DNA of 64,000 nt from the NCBI RefSeq assembly GCF_001283065.1, contig NZ_CDMK01000001.1:682247-746246 (forward strand), given 5' to 3'. The first letter of the stretch is position 1. The number at the start of each line of letters is the position of its first letter. Source of the DNA: Helicobacter heilmannii (GTDB taxonomy: Bacteria; Campylobacterota; Campylobacteria; Campylobacterales; Helicobacteraceae). The notes below the pieces were generated by a model. That model searched no databases, had not been told where the DNA came from, and worked only from the letters and a program-made list of their open reading frames with translations. Of the stretch, positions 44,862 to 55,600 are shown in pieces. Position numbers and translations under genes: made by a program.

Positions 44862-44899
44862 CCAACTTCTGCTATAATCCCGCTTATGCAAAACTTCAA
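44862..44899 (+). repeat. 38-bp direct repeat, right copy (native carB start)
   Basis: Right copy of the repeat at 42609-42646. It spans the carB -10 box, ATG and codons 2-5. The distance between copies is 2,253 bp and contains exactly the nuclease and methylase genes. Confidence 0.95.
44873..44878 (+). promoter_or_regulatory. -10 box of carB
   Basis: TATAAT (extended as TGCTATAAT) lies seven bases before the carB ATG at 44886. The expected transcript start coincides with the start codon, and no Shine-Dalgarno is present, so carB mRNA is probably leaderless. Confidence 0.65.
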
Positions 44900-47800
44900 G
44901 AAAATTTTACTCATCGGCTCAGGTCCTATTGTCATTGGGCAGGCGTGCGAGTTTGACTACTCCTCTAGCATCGCCCTTAAAACGCTCAAAAATTTGGGCT
45001 ATGAGGTGGTGTTGCTCAATTCTAACCCCATCACGATCAACACCGATAAAGCCCTAGCCTATAAAACCTACATTGAGCCCATCACGACAGAAAATGTTTT
45101 AAAGATCGTAGAAATGGAAGGCATTGAGGCGATCTTGCCCACCATGGGCGGGCAGACTGCGCTTAATATCTGCGTGGAGTTGCACCAGCAAGGGCATTTT
45201 ACAGGCGTGCTTAAAGATGTCAAACTTTTGGGTGCTAGCATTGAGAGTATTTTGAAAGCCGAGGATCGGCGCGCCTTTAAAGAGTGCATGCTAAGCATTG
45301 GGCTAGATTTGCCAAAAGGGGGGTATGCTTACAATCAAGAAGAGGCCTTGAGTGTGGTTAAAGAGGTGGGCTTTCCTTGCATCATCCGCTCTAGTTTTAC
45401 TTTGGGCGGGGAGGGCAGCAGTGTCGCTTTTAATATTGAGGAATTTAGGGATTTAGCCAAATTTGCCCTAGAGGCTTCACCCATCTCTGAGATTTTGGTT
45501 GAAGAGAGTTTGCTGGGGTGCAAAGAGTTTGAAATGGAGGTGGTGCGCGATAAAAACGATAATTGTATCATTGTGTGCTGTATTGAAAATGTCGATCCCA
45601 TGGGCATCCACACCGGGGATAGCATCACCATTGCCCCGGCTCTAACGCTCACAGATAAGGAATACCAGCGCATGCGCGATGCGAGCTTTGCGATCTTGCG
45701 CGCAGTGGGTGTAGATACGGGCGGGGCTAATGTGCAGTTTGCGCTTAAAGATCGGCGTTTGTTAGTCATTGAGATGAACCCACGGGTTAGTCGTAGCTCT
45801 GCACTAGCTAGCAAGGCCACGCTTTTTCCCATCGCCAAAGTCGCCACGCTTCTAGCCCTAGGTTACACACTTGAGGAGATCCAAAACGACATCACCCACA
45901 CCACGACCTGTTTTGAGCCCACCCTAGATTACATCATCACTAAAATTCCGCATTTTGATTTTGAGAAATTCCCCCAAGTGGATACAACTCTAGGCACTTC
46001 TATGAAGAGCATCGGGGAGGTGATGGGCATTGGAGGGAGCTTTAAAGAAAGTTTGATGAAAGCCCTAGAGAGCGATTATCTCTTAAAAAATTTACGCGCC
46101 TTTTTAGAAAACCCCTTAGATTTAGACTTCTTGAAAAAAGAATTGCGCCGCCCTAATCCTAAGCGCCTTCTATACGCCATGCATGCCTTTGGCGCTGGCC
46201 TTAGTGTAGAGGAGGTGCATAGCCTGTGCTTGATTGATCCTTACTTTCTAAATGAGATTAAAGAAATTATACAAGCCCTGCTAGAGTTAAAAGAGACGGA
46301 CAAACAAGCCCTACTTAGCGACAAACAAGCCTTATTTAAACTTAAAAGTATGGGTTTAAGCGATGCGCTGATCGCCAGTTTTTTGGGCGTGCATGGATTA
46401 GAAGTGCGCCATGCTAGGGAGTCCCTAGACTTGCACCCTAAAATGAGCCAAGTGGATTTGAGCGCCAACGAGTTTAAAAGCCCCACACCCTATCTTTATA
46501 GCACCTATGCACCTTTTTTTCCGCTCCCAGTGCAAAAGCCTAAATCCACGCGGCCTAAAATCATTTTGTTAGGCTCGAGTGCCAATAAAATCGGTGTAGG
46601 CATGGAATTTGACTACGCGCTAACCCATGCTAGCCTTGCGCTTAAAAAGATGGGACTAAGTCCTATCATTGTCAATAACAATCCTGAGACCATTAGCACC
46701 GATCACGACACCAGCGATACCCTTTACTTTGAGCCCATCACTTTAGAACATGTGCTTGAGATCATTGCGTGCCAAAAGGAGCATTTGCGCGGTGTTGTGG
46801 TGGGCTTTGGGGGGCAGACTCCGCTTAAAATTGCTAAAGATTTAGAGAAACTAGGTGTGCCCCTGCTAGGCACGGCCTTTAAAAATATTGAGATCGCCGA
46901 AGAGCGCGACTTGTGCCACCAACTCTTAGATCGCCTAAACATCGCCTACCCTAAAGGGTTGTGTGCCACTACTAAAGAACAAGCTTTAGCCTATTTAGAT
47001 CAGCTAGAATTGCCGTTGATTTTGCGCCCTAGTTTTGTGTTAGGCGGGGCAAAAATGCGCATTTTACAGACTAAACAAGAATGTTTGGACTACATAGAAA
47101 GCTATGGTTTTGAAACCAGTCTTTTAATGGATCACTTCCTAGAAGACGCGCTAGAGTTAGATGTGGATGCCATTAGTGATCAAAGCAATGTGTTTGTGTG
47201 TAGCGTGCTAGAGCACATTGAGCCCGCGGGCATCCACTCGGGCGATAGCACTTGTTTTATCCCCTCAAGCCTTAGCCCACAGGTATTAGAAGAGGTTTAT
47301 AGCCAAACTAAAAAGATTGCGCTAGGTTTACAGGTGTTGGGCTTGGTGAATATCCAATTTGCCTATAAAGATCAAAAACTCTATGTGTTAGAGATCAACC
47401 CCCGAGCTTCGCGCACTGTGCCCTTTGTCTCTAAGGCTTTGGGCTTAGATATTAGTGAGATGGCTATCCGCGTGATGGTGGGGCAGAATTTAAGGAATTT
47501 GGCCAAGGACTTTGGCTTGATAGATAAAGCCAACAATCTTTTTGTTCCAAAAGATCTGCATTATGTCTTTGTCAAAGAGAGCGTATTTCCTTTCAATAAA
47601 CTCTATGGGGCGGATTTGGTTTTGGGTCCTGAGATGAAGAGCACCGGTGAGGTGGCGGGGGTGGGCTATACCCTAGCTGAAGCTTTTTACAAATCTCAGT
47701 TAGCTTGCAGCAACCCTATCAAACACCAGGGGAATGTCTTTGTTTCTCTCAAAGATCGCGACAAACAAAAAGCCATGCCTTTAATGCGCGCTCTTGTGAG

Positions 47801-48119
47801 TTTGGGCTTTAAACTCTATGCCACCACCGGTACACACAAGGCTTTGCAAGCTGCAGGTTTAGAGAGTGTGCAGGTGCTTAAAATCTCAGAGGGGCGGCCC
47901 AATATCTCTGATTTGATGCTCAATCAAGAGATTGACATGGCGATTAACACCAGCGACCGGGTGAGCGAGGACTCTAAGATCATCCGCATGCAAGTGCTCA
48001 AAAACAAAATCTCCTACTTCACCACGCTAAAGGCCGTTGAAAAGGTGCTTTTGAGCTTGTTAGAGTACTCCAAATTCAAGCACAATTCCCCCATAAGCTT
48101 GCAAGAATTGCAAAATTGA
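44886..48119 (+). CDS. carB: Carbamoyl-phosphate synthase large subunit
   Basis: The 1,077-residue subunit makes carbamoyl phosphate for pyrimidines and arginine. It has the tandem ATP-grasp halves (first KILLIGSGPIVIGQACEFDY at about 4-23; second KIILLGSSANKIGVGMEFDY at about 560) and a C-terminal MGS-like allosteric domain (SLGFKLYATTGTHKAL, ISDLMLNQEIDMAINT). Length is normal. No ribosome site is seen; the promoter suggests a leaderless message. Confidence 0.96.
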   Translation: MQNFKKILLIGSGPIVIGQACEFDYSSSIALKTLKNLGYEVVLLNSNPITINTDKALAYKTYIEPITTENVLKIVEMEGIEAILPTMGGQTALNICVELHQQGHFTGVLKDVKLLGASIESILKAEDRRAFKECMLSIGLDLPKGGYAYNQEEALSVVKEVGFPCIIRSSFTLGGEGSSVAFNIEEFRDLAKFALEASPISEILVEESLLGCKEFEMEVVRDKNDNCIIVCCIENVDPMGIHTGDSITIAPALTLTDKEYQRMRDASFAILRAVGVDTGGANVQFALKDRRLLVIEMNPRVSRSSALASKATLFPIAKVATLLALGYTLEEIQNDITHTTTCFEPTLDYIITKIPHFDFEKFPQVDTTLGTSMKSIGEVMGIGGSFKESLMKALESDYLLKNLRAFLENPLDLDFLKKELRRPNPKRLLYAMHAFGAGLSVEEVHSLCLIDPYFLNEIKEIIQALLELKETDKQALLSDKQALFKLKSMGLSDALIASFLGVHGLEVRHARESLDLHPKMSQVDLSANEFKSPTPYLYSTYAPFFPLPVQKPKSTRPKIILLGSSANKIGVGMEFDYALTHASLALKKMGLSPIIVNNNPETISTDHDTSDTLYFEPITLEHVLEIIACQKEHLRGVVVGFGGQTPLKIAKDLEKLGVPLLGTAFKNIEIAEERDLCHQLLDRLNIAYPKGLCATTKEQALAYLDQLELPLILRPSFVLGGAKMRILQTKQECLDYIESYGFETSLLMDHFLEDALELDVDAISDQSNVFVCSVLEHIEPAGIHSGDSTCFIPSSLSPQVLEEVYSQTKKIALGLQVLGLVNIQFAYKDQKLYVLEINPRASRTVPFVSKALGLDISEMAIRVMVGQNLRNLAKDFGLIDKANNLFVPKDLHYVFVKESVFPFNKLYGADLVLGPEMKSTGEVAGVGYTLAEAFYKSQLACSNPIKHQGNVFVSLKDRDKQKAMPLMRALVSLGFKLYATTGTHKALQAAGLESVQVLKISEGRPNISDLMLNQEIDMAINTSDRVSEDSKIIRMQVLKNKISYFTTLKAVEKVLLSLLEYSKFKHNSPISLQELQN

Positions 48120-48622
48120 CACACTCTCCATACCTGAAGTTAGGGGATTCTAACTTTAGTTGGGATCGTAGCTTCAAGTCAGCTTCTATTGGAGTCTTAT
48201 GTCCCCACAACCACCTATTTGCCATTTCTCAAAAGTCTTTGGTAGTTTTTGCAGATGAAGGTGTGTTTCTCGATCTTTTCCACCACTTAAAAAAGTCTTG
48301 GCCGTCAAAGGCCTTTTAAGGTGATCAAATAGGGTTTTTGGAAACAAGCGGTTTAAAACATACATCTCTGCTACTTCTCTCTTAGAAGAGTTTAATCAGG
48401 CGATCTAAATGTTGATCCCTCTTCTGGTTGCCCCTTCATGGCTTTAATGAGCCCATTAGCGATCTGCTCTTGGGGGTGCCCCGATGCTTCTTAAGCCAAA
48501 TTGCTCTGCTATTTTTGATTGCCTATTTCATGTGGACGTAGTCTTTCAAGCTGGTGTTGTACTACCATGTATGCTGCTTGCCACTGTTTGATAAATAGGG
48601 CTGATCCCCTTAAAGCATAAAG
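48120..48622. other. Degenerate gap between carB and nadK
   Basis: About 500 bp without a complete gene. On the minus strand there are broken protein-like stretches, for example QAAYMVVQHQLERLRPHEIG and later GHPQEQIANGLIKAMKGQPE, and another (GHKTPIEADLKLRSQLKLES) nearer carB, split by stops. They suggest a decayed gene I cannot identify. A 67-codon plus-strand frame from 48116 looks like chance. Confidence 0.4.
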
Positions 48623-49423
48623 TTAAGGCTTGATGCTGGAGCCCCATGCAAATTTTTCTTTAAGGACATTAAAGTAATTGCGCTCCAGCGGTTGGAGCAA
48701 GGTAGCGTGGCGCTTGGCGCGTTGGATGATCAAGGGCTGCTTGGGTTCTAAGGCGCGGCGTACTTGCCCATCCGCCACCACAATACAAGCTTGGGTTGAG
48801 AGTACTTTTAAGCGCGCCCTCGCCCCCAAAATAAGCGGTCTCTCGCTGAGCGAGTGCGCCGCGATGGGGGTGATGAGGATATTTTGGCATAAGGGGTCAA
48901 GTACACTCCCGCCCACACTGATGTTGTAAGCCGTGGAGCCTAGCGGCGTGGCAAAGATGAGCCCGTCTACCTTGTAGGTGTTGGCCAACACCCCATCAAT
49001 GAAGAGCTGTAACTCCAACATGCCATAGTAATCCTGCTTGCTCACCACCAAATCGTTGGCCGCTAAAATACGCTCTTTGCCCATTTTGCCCTCCAGCATT
49101 AAATGCCTTTGTGCGCTGTAATCTCCCCTTTTTAGGGCTTTTAAAAATCCGAGTGCACCCTCCAAATTCGTAGCGGTCAAAAAACCCAAATACCCCACAT
49201 GCACGCCAAAGCAGGGTAAATTCAAAGGGTGGCGTAGGGCAGCTAAGAGTGTACCATCCCCTCCTAGACATAGTAGGGCTGTATTAGGGTTGTAAACACT
49301 GGGCGATTCTAGGCTGTAGGGCATTTGTGCCTCTTGTAGACAGGCCTTTAAAACGCGTAAGGCTTGAGGCTCTAAATCGGGCTTTGGTAAAACATAAACA
49401 TATTCGATGGGTATAGGGTGCAT
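48623..49423 (-). CDS. nadK: NAD kinase
   Basis: A 266-residue enzyme phosphorylating NAD to NADP. The GGDGT motif (54-58) and the NE/D-equivalent ANDLVVSK, plus TPLGSTAYNISVGGSVLDPLC, are typical. A close copy is found in H. pylori. It lies between the carB gap and the terminator region downstream of the giant autotransporter gene. Confidence 0.94.
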   Translation of the reverse strand: MHPIPIEYVYVLPKPDLEPQALRVLKACLQEAQMPYSLESPSVYNPNTALLCLGGDGTLLAALRHPLNLPCFGVHVGYLGFLTATNLEGALGFLKALKRGDYSAQRHLMLEGKMGKERILAANDLVVSKQDYYGMLELQLFIDGVLANTYKVDGLIFATPLGSTAYNISVGGSVLDPLCQNILITPIAAHSLSERPLILGARARLKVLSTQACIVVADGQVRRALEPKQPLIIQRAKRHATLLQPLERNYFNVLKEKFAWGSSIKP

Positions 49424-49461
49424 TTGGTAACCCTTTAGAGTTTAGGAAACTTAAGAAGACC

Positions 49462-49602
49462 CCTAGGGAAAACCCTAGGAGCTAAAAAGGAGGGGGAGCC
49501 ACATGCTAACACAAAAAAACTTAAAAGAAAATTAACAAAGGCTTGTTGTAAAAACGAGAAAGCCCCAAGAAGCCTAGACTTCCTGGGGCCAAAAAGGAGG
49601 GG
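49462..49602 (-). terminator. Two hairpins each next to CCCCCTCCTTTTT
   Basis: Downstream of the autotransporter gene the minus strand carries CCCCCTCCTTTTT followed by a GC-rich hairpin, twice, about 106 bp apart. The first hairpin (plus 49562-49572 with 49579-49589, one mismatch) is followed on the minus strand by a T-rich stretch, a good terminator for the autotransporter. The second (CCTAGGG-AAAA-CCCTAGG, plus 49462-49479) has no T run. The duplicated box is unusual; function beyond termination is unknown. Confidence 0.55.
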
Positions 49603-49638
49603 GAACTAGATACTAGCCCATATACCCTTAAAATAAGC

Positions 49639-52600
49639 TTAGAAGGCATAGCGTATCCCTACATTGCCCGTGATGTTGATGTCTTTATAATCCAATCCAA
49701 AGCGCGCCCCAATGCCAGCGTTGATATAAAAGGACCTAAAGATACGGACCTCACCGCCTGTGGTTAAGCCTGCAAAGGTGTTGTACATCCCGCCTTTACG
49801 GTAACTCAACATGTCATCCCCGATGAAGCGCACGACCCTATCGCCCATGGAGTATACAAACAAATCCCGCCCAATATCAGCAATCACAAAATAATAAGAA
49901 TTTTTATTAAAGTAATGGCGGCTCTCTAAAGCTAAATTAAGAGTGAGCACGGATTTCTTGGCCGGATCGGCGTTGGCTCTAAATTGGTTGTAAAAGGGGT
50001 TGTTCATCATGCCCTGCAAACCAGACAGACCAATGTAGTAGTAGGCCAAGCCGATTTGGGGTTTTAAAATCACCCGTTTATCTTTGAAAAAGAAGTCGTA
50101 GCCGTAATTGGCGCGCAGGTTGGTTGTCCAAGTGCTGTATTTATAGCGTTGGTTGACCACGGATAAAATGGGGTCTGTGGCACTGATATAGGCGTTGTTG
50201 TAGCCCCAAGTTTCGTTCGCGCTGCCCGTGATCTCGTGCCTTCCTTTTAAGAACGCCCGGCTGTAAATCCCCACATTGACATTGTTGGATGCGGAGTTGG
50301 TGATATTGCCATGAAAGCCACTATATCCATAAGCTGCATAACCCCCCACGATCACGCCTTTAATGAAGCGATCATAACCTACATTGATGCCATAAAGCGT
50401 GCCTGTCCCCCCAGCCACAAAGCTCGCCCCCCCCACGCCGGTGATCCATAGATTGTTTCTTAATTTATTGCGTTGCGAATAGGCGGTGATGATGTCCATG
50501 TCATTGGGCACGGCACTGGCAAATTTTTTGCCCTTTAGACTGGCTAAAAAGTCGTGGAAGTCAGGGAGTTCATCATTGCTCGCAAAGCTGGAGAGCTTGG
50601 CCAAGCGGCTCATTTGCTGGGTATAGGTGTTGATTTGTAAAATATCTGTAGCGTTGTTTTTAAGAGTGGGACTAGCGACTAAGTCAATGCTATTGGAGAT
50701 GTCCTTGGCAATTTTAACCAGATTAGCCTGAGAGGTGTGTTCCAAATAATAGGGGGCAAAGAGCGGAGTGTTCTTAGTTTGCACCAGCAACTGGTTGAGC
50801 CAAGACATGACGCTAGAGCCCCCGGCGGCGTAAACCGCATCCACACTGCTCTGTCCTTGGATGTTAGCGATGTATTGCTCGATGTTGGGCGCGCCCACAT
50901 TTAAAGGTTTACCCACCCCAACGCTAATGCTGTTGTAGGCGATGGACGCGTTTATAGTCTGCCCTTGGGCGTTTTGATAGCTCACCAACAAGCCACGATC
51001 GGCGATGCTCACCGCTTTGCCATTGTAGAGCAGCCCATTACCCTGTTTATTGAGTTGCATGCTCTTACCATTGATGTTTAGGTAGGTGTAAAGAGTTAAA
51101 TAATCCTTCCAGCTATTGGGGTCAAGGGTTTGGTTGTAAAGGCTGTAGTTGATCCACTTATCAGAATCGATCAAGGTGTAATCGGTGCTGGCACTAGCGT
51201 TTAGCACCATCAAAGGGGTTTTGTTGCTGGTGGGCTGGAGGTTGGCGATGCCCTGCACCTCGATTAAAGGTGTGTTGCTCGGGGCAGTGCTGCTTGTGCT
51301 GTTGTTGAGGTTAAACACAAAGTCGCCTTGGCTGTTGAGTGCCCCGCCGACATTGATGCCCTGCGCTTGGGTGGTTAGGGTCGCGCCTGAGTAGAGGTTT
51401 AAATCGTTGCCCACGCTGATTGCATTGGTGCTTTGGTTATTAAAGGCTTTGTAGATGCTAAGGTTATTGGTACTTAGGGTGCTGTTTTTTTGCAGGTTCA
51501 ATGTACCGATGACATTCGCCCCTGTAACCCCTGAAAAGTCGATAACCCCGCCCGTGTCAGTGATGGTGCCCAAGAATTTAAAGTTATTGGCACTGACATT
51601 CAAGCTCTCGTATTGGTTGAGGTTGATTTGCCCACCAGCAATGTTTAAGTTTTCAAACTGGGCGTTTAGGTTGAGTCCATCGGTGGCATTTAGGCTGGAG
51701 AGATTGATGTTGGAGAGGTTGTTGGAGTAGAAATTGAGCGTGCCTTGGTAGTTGGTAAAGTTGATGTTGTTGGTGCCGCTAAAGACAATGGACTTACCGG
51801 CAATGAAGCTTAGTGCCCCTCCCGTGGCGTTGCTATAGGTGCTGTTATTGCTCACCACATTGTCATTAGCTGAGAAGGTGAAATACCCCTTTTCCCAAAG
51901 CGCACTAAGCCCTTTGGGTGCAAGGTAAGAGCCCACACCCGCTTTTTCCATCGCTTGTTTGATGTTGGGAGGCAAAAGCGCACCCAGCCCTTGCGACCAC
52001 AACCCTCCAAGCCCCTTGTTTTTCATGATGTTGCCGATGATGCCATCTAGGGCTTTTTGTTGCGTGAGGGTGTTTAAAATGTTGCTGCCCAAAATCTGGT
52101 CTAAGAGTTTTGCGCCCACATCATCTACCATTTTGCTCAGGGCTTTAGGGGGATTGAGCACATCACTGATCGCCATATTCATGATCACGCCCCACACCTG
52201 TGGCCCTAACCACTCTGCGCTTTTATTGATGATCGCGCTGTTTTGGAAAATGATGTTGAAGATTTGCCCGAAAGTGGTTTTATCCATGAAGCTTTGCATC
52301 ATCTTCGTAGCAGCAGGGGTGTCTCCCATTGCAAGGGCCTTATTAAGGGTGATGTTGGTCCAAGGGGCGAGTTCATCCATCACATTCCACAAGGTTTGGT
52401 TGCCAAAGTTATTGTCGAGGTAATTGTAAATCCCCCTCACGCCCTGCCCGCCCTCAATGCTGCCTAGCAACTTGTGCACCAGCCCCTGCTCCAACCCGCT
52501 TAATTTACCGCTCTCAAGCCCTTGCGTGATGCCAGCCTCAATTTTGCCATCAATTTCATTTTGCACACTCGTAGGCAAGCTTTCAACGAGTCCATTAGGT

Positions 52601-55600
52601 CCAAAGAGCGAGCTCACGCTTTGGTGTGTCAAAATGTCTTTAACCACGGTAGCAAAGCCGGGCAATTGGGTAAGAGCTGCCATGTCTTGCGCGTTAAAGA
52701 TTTCGCCCAAAGTCGCGTTAGCCACCCCACTGGGGATCAAGCCTTGTAAGCCTTGGGGGATCAAATCCCCACCCTTGGCCTTGTCGTAAATCCACTGCCC
52801 CAAGAGCTCGCCTAGTTGGGGCTGGCCTAGCATCTTTTGTACCGTGCCAAAACCGAATAAATTAAAGATTTGGTCCGTGCCCTGGGCCTCAATATTGGCT
52901 TTATTTAGGACTAGATTTGTATCGCTGTTAAAGCTCACGGCTGCAGAGCCCCCCGTGCCCTCTTCATTGCCACTACCCACGGTCCCAGTGATATAAACAT
53001 TTTTGGCATTAAACTGCGCCTCGATGTAGCCTAGGGCATTGGAGCTCGAGTTTAAAAGCTGCCCTAAGTAGGTGTGCCGTCCCAACTGGCAACTGATGCT
53101 TTGCTCCTCTGTGCTAGGCACACAAGGGCCATTAAAGCCAGCCCCGCCAAACCACACCGTGCTGCTGCCTGGAGTTTGCCCCACTTGCTCGCCCCCCACG
53201 ACCAAGGCCCCGTTGTTGAAGGTTTGGTTGATGTGACTGTCAAAGCCGTTGATGAAGTTGAGCAAGGCTTGCTTTTGTGTAGGGGTTAGGTTGATTTGGA
53301 TTTTTTGCAACTCCTGCCAAAGTTTATTAGGATCGCTCAAATCATTTAAAATCCCCGAGGCCAAGAGCTGTTCTATGGTGGGCAACAAGTCGCTGGCAAT
53401 GCCAGCTAAAGCCATTAAATTGCCCTTACTCACTCCCGTGTTGAAAATGTTTAACGGCCCATTGGGGTTGTTATAGGCATCGTAAGTGCCCGGGATTTCT
53501 TGCACCCCATTACTGTCATACACTCCCTTGATCTGCCCATCTAAGAAGAAAGTCCCCACCCGGTTGTCGGTGTAGCTGTAGACATTGTCTTTAAGGGTGT
53601 TGGATTGTTTATAAAAATAAAGTTCGGGCGCGATGTTGTAAAGATTGGTGGCGATGGGGTTTAAATTCTGTGAAATTGTAACCTCTAAATGCCCGTTTTG
53701 TACGCTCTCAGTGATGATTTGCGCCCAATTTAAGGGGTTCACGAAACTCCAGCTGTCTTTAGCGGCGTTGTAGGTTACAGGGGCTTCTTTGGTGTTGGTG
53801 ATTTGTAGCCCCCCAAGTTCGATTTTTTGATACCCATCTGCCCCGCTGATGCCACTGATGTTTTTAGCATTGAGGACATCGTAGGTGAGCGTTTGCCCCT
53901 TGCCTAGCACGCCAGAGAGGTTGATGTTGCCCAAATTGAGCAATCCGGTTACATTGAAGTTGCCCCCAACGCTGATGAGGGGGCTGGTGCGGGTATCTTG
54001 GCTGTTGATGTTGAGCACGCCGCTAGCCACATTTAAAGACCCAAAGGTTAAATCCCCACTGCCATATAGCCCGAAGTTGGTGTCCCCGGTGCTGCTCACT
54101 TGGTTTGCACTAAAGGTGCTGTTACCCTGGATGTTGAGCTGTGCGCCGTTGAAGCTCATGTTATCTAAAGCCACAGAGCCATTAGACACATTCACATGCC
54201 CCCCATTGAAAGCGACACTGCCCGTGCTGGCGTGTATGCTCGCCCCGGCATTGACTTGTAGGCTCGTGCCTTTGGCAAAACTGCTGCTACCTGCAAAGGT
54301 GGCACTAGCCCCACTGCCTTGCAACATCACGCTGGCGTTGTCGGTGAAGTTTGCACCCTGATTAAAGGTGATGGTGTTGTTGGAGTCGAGATTGACTAAA
54401 GAATTGCCTGCAAAACTTGCCAAACCGTTGAAAGTGGCGCTGGAGTTTTCAAATAAGCTTAAAAGTGCAGTCCCGCTAAAATTTGCGGCTTGGCTAAAGG
54501 TAACTTGGCTTTGTTGGGCATCGATTTGGGTGTTGCCCTGAATATTAGCAATGCCCTTAAAGGTGGCACTCGTGGCGGAGGTGTGTGTGGTGGGCTTAAA
54601 GATCGACCCATTATTTAACATCACCAAGCTATTGCCGCTTAGAGTGGTGTTGGTGGCAAAATTTACACTGCTGCCCGTGTTGAGGTTAAAGGTTGTGTCT
54701 GTAGCAGTGAGTGTGCCTTGTACGGGAATATCTTGGGGCGTTTTTTTGGGGTTGGAACCATTCATATATTGAGTTAAATTATCAGTATCCCCTGTCAGTA
54801 CAATGTGAGACTCATCCCCTAAAAAGAAGCCCGAGTTAGCAAGATTGATCTGACTGCCCTGCACATACACTTTCGTGCGGTTGCCTTGCACATTGCTGCC
54901 CGTGAAATCCACCTGCTGTTTTCCCATAAATTGGAAAGAGCCAAACAAACCGCCATAATCAGCCACATGGTCGGAAAAATTAGAATTTTGCACATCTAAG
55001 GTATTGCCCGCTACAAAATAGGCATTAGAAGCCTGGGGTTTAATGGCATGACAAACGCTACCAAAAATCGAGGGGAGGATAGCGCAGGCCTGGTTAAAGT
55101 AGGTGAGGTTATTGGTGTAGGTCAGCCCATCGGTGGTCAAGTTATTTGTGGCGTTAAAGGTCATGTCTGCCCCGCCGCCATAGGGCAACTTCGCCCCATT
55201 CGCGCCCCCAAAATTGCCCACGCTGATGCCATTGGTCAAGTAAATGTTGTAGGCGTTAAAGACATCCACGATATAGCCCGGGTTGGCCCCTTCTCCGCCA
55301 AACTGGATCAGCCCTCCACTGGCCGCCTGAGTGGTGATGTTGCCTAAAACTAAAGTCCCCTGCCCTTGGATGTCATAAGTCCCCCCATTGCCCGCAAAGC
55401 TGTATGCGGTTAATTGTTTGCCCGCCGGGTTGTAATAGGGAGCGGTGGCGTTTTTTAAATTGGGGTCGATGTAGGCGATGCCTCCTGCCCCCACACTAAC
55501 ATTGTAGGTTTTATAGCCATACCCAGTCAGCAAGTCATGACGCCCCTTAGCCCAACCCAAGCACCCCTGTATCCCCAAGATCGAGCCTGAAACACAACCG

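Noticed and set aside
42609..44899. Insertion sequence or transposon carrying the restriction-modification genes
   Set aside because: No transposase and no terminal inverted repeats; the flanks are direct repeats of the carB start.
48116..48319. 67-codon plus-strand frame after carB
   Set aside because: TTG start inside the carB stop, no ribosome site, unfamiliar composition; likely chance in a degenerate gap.
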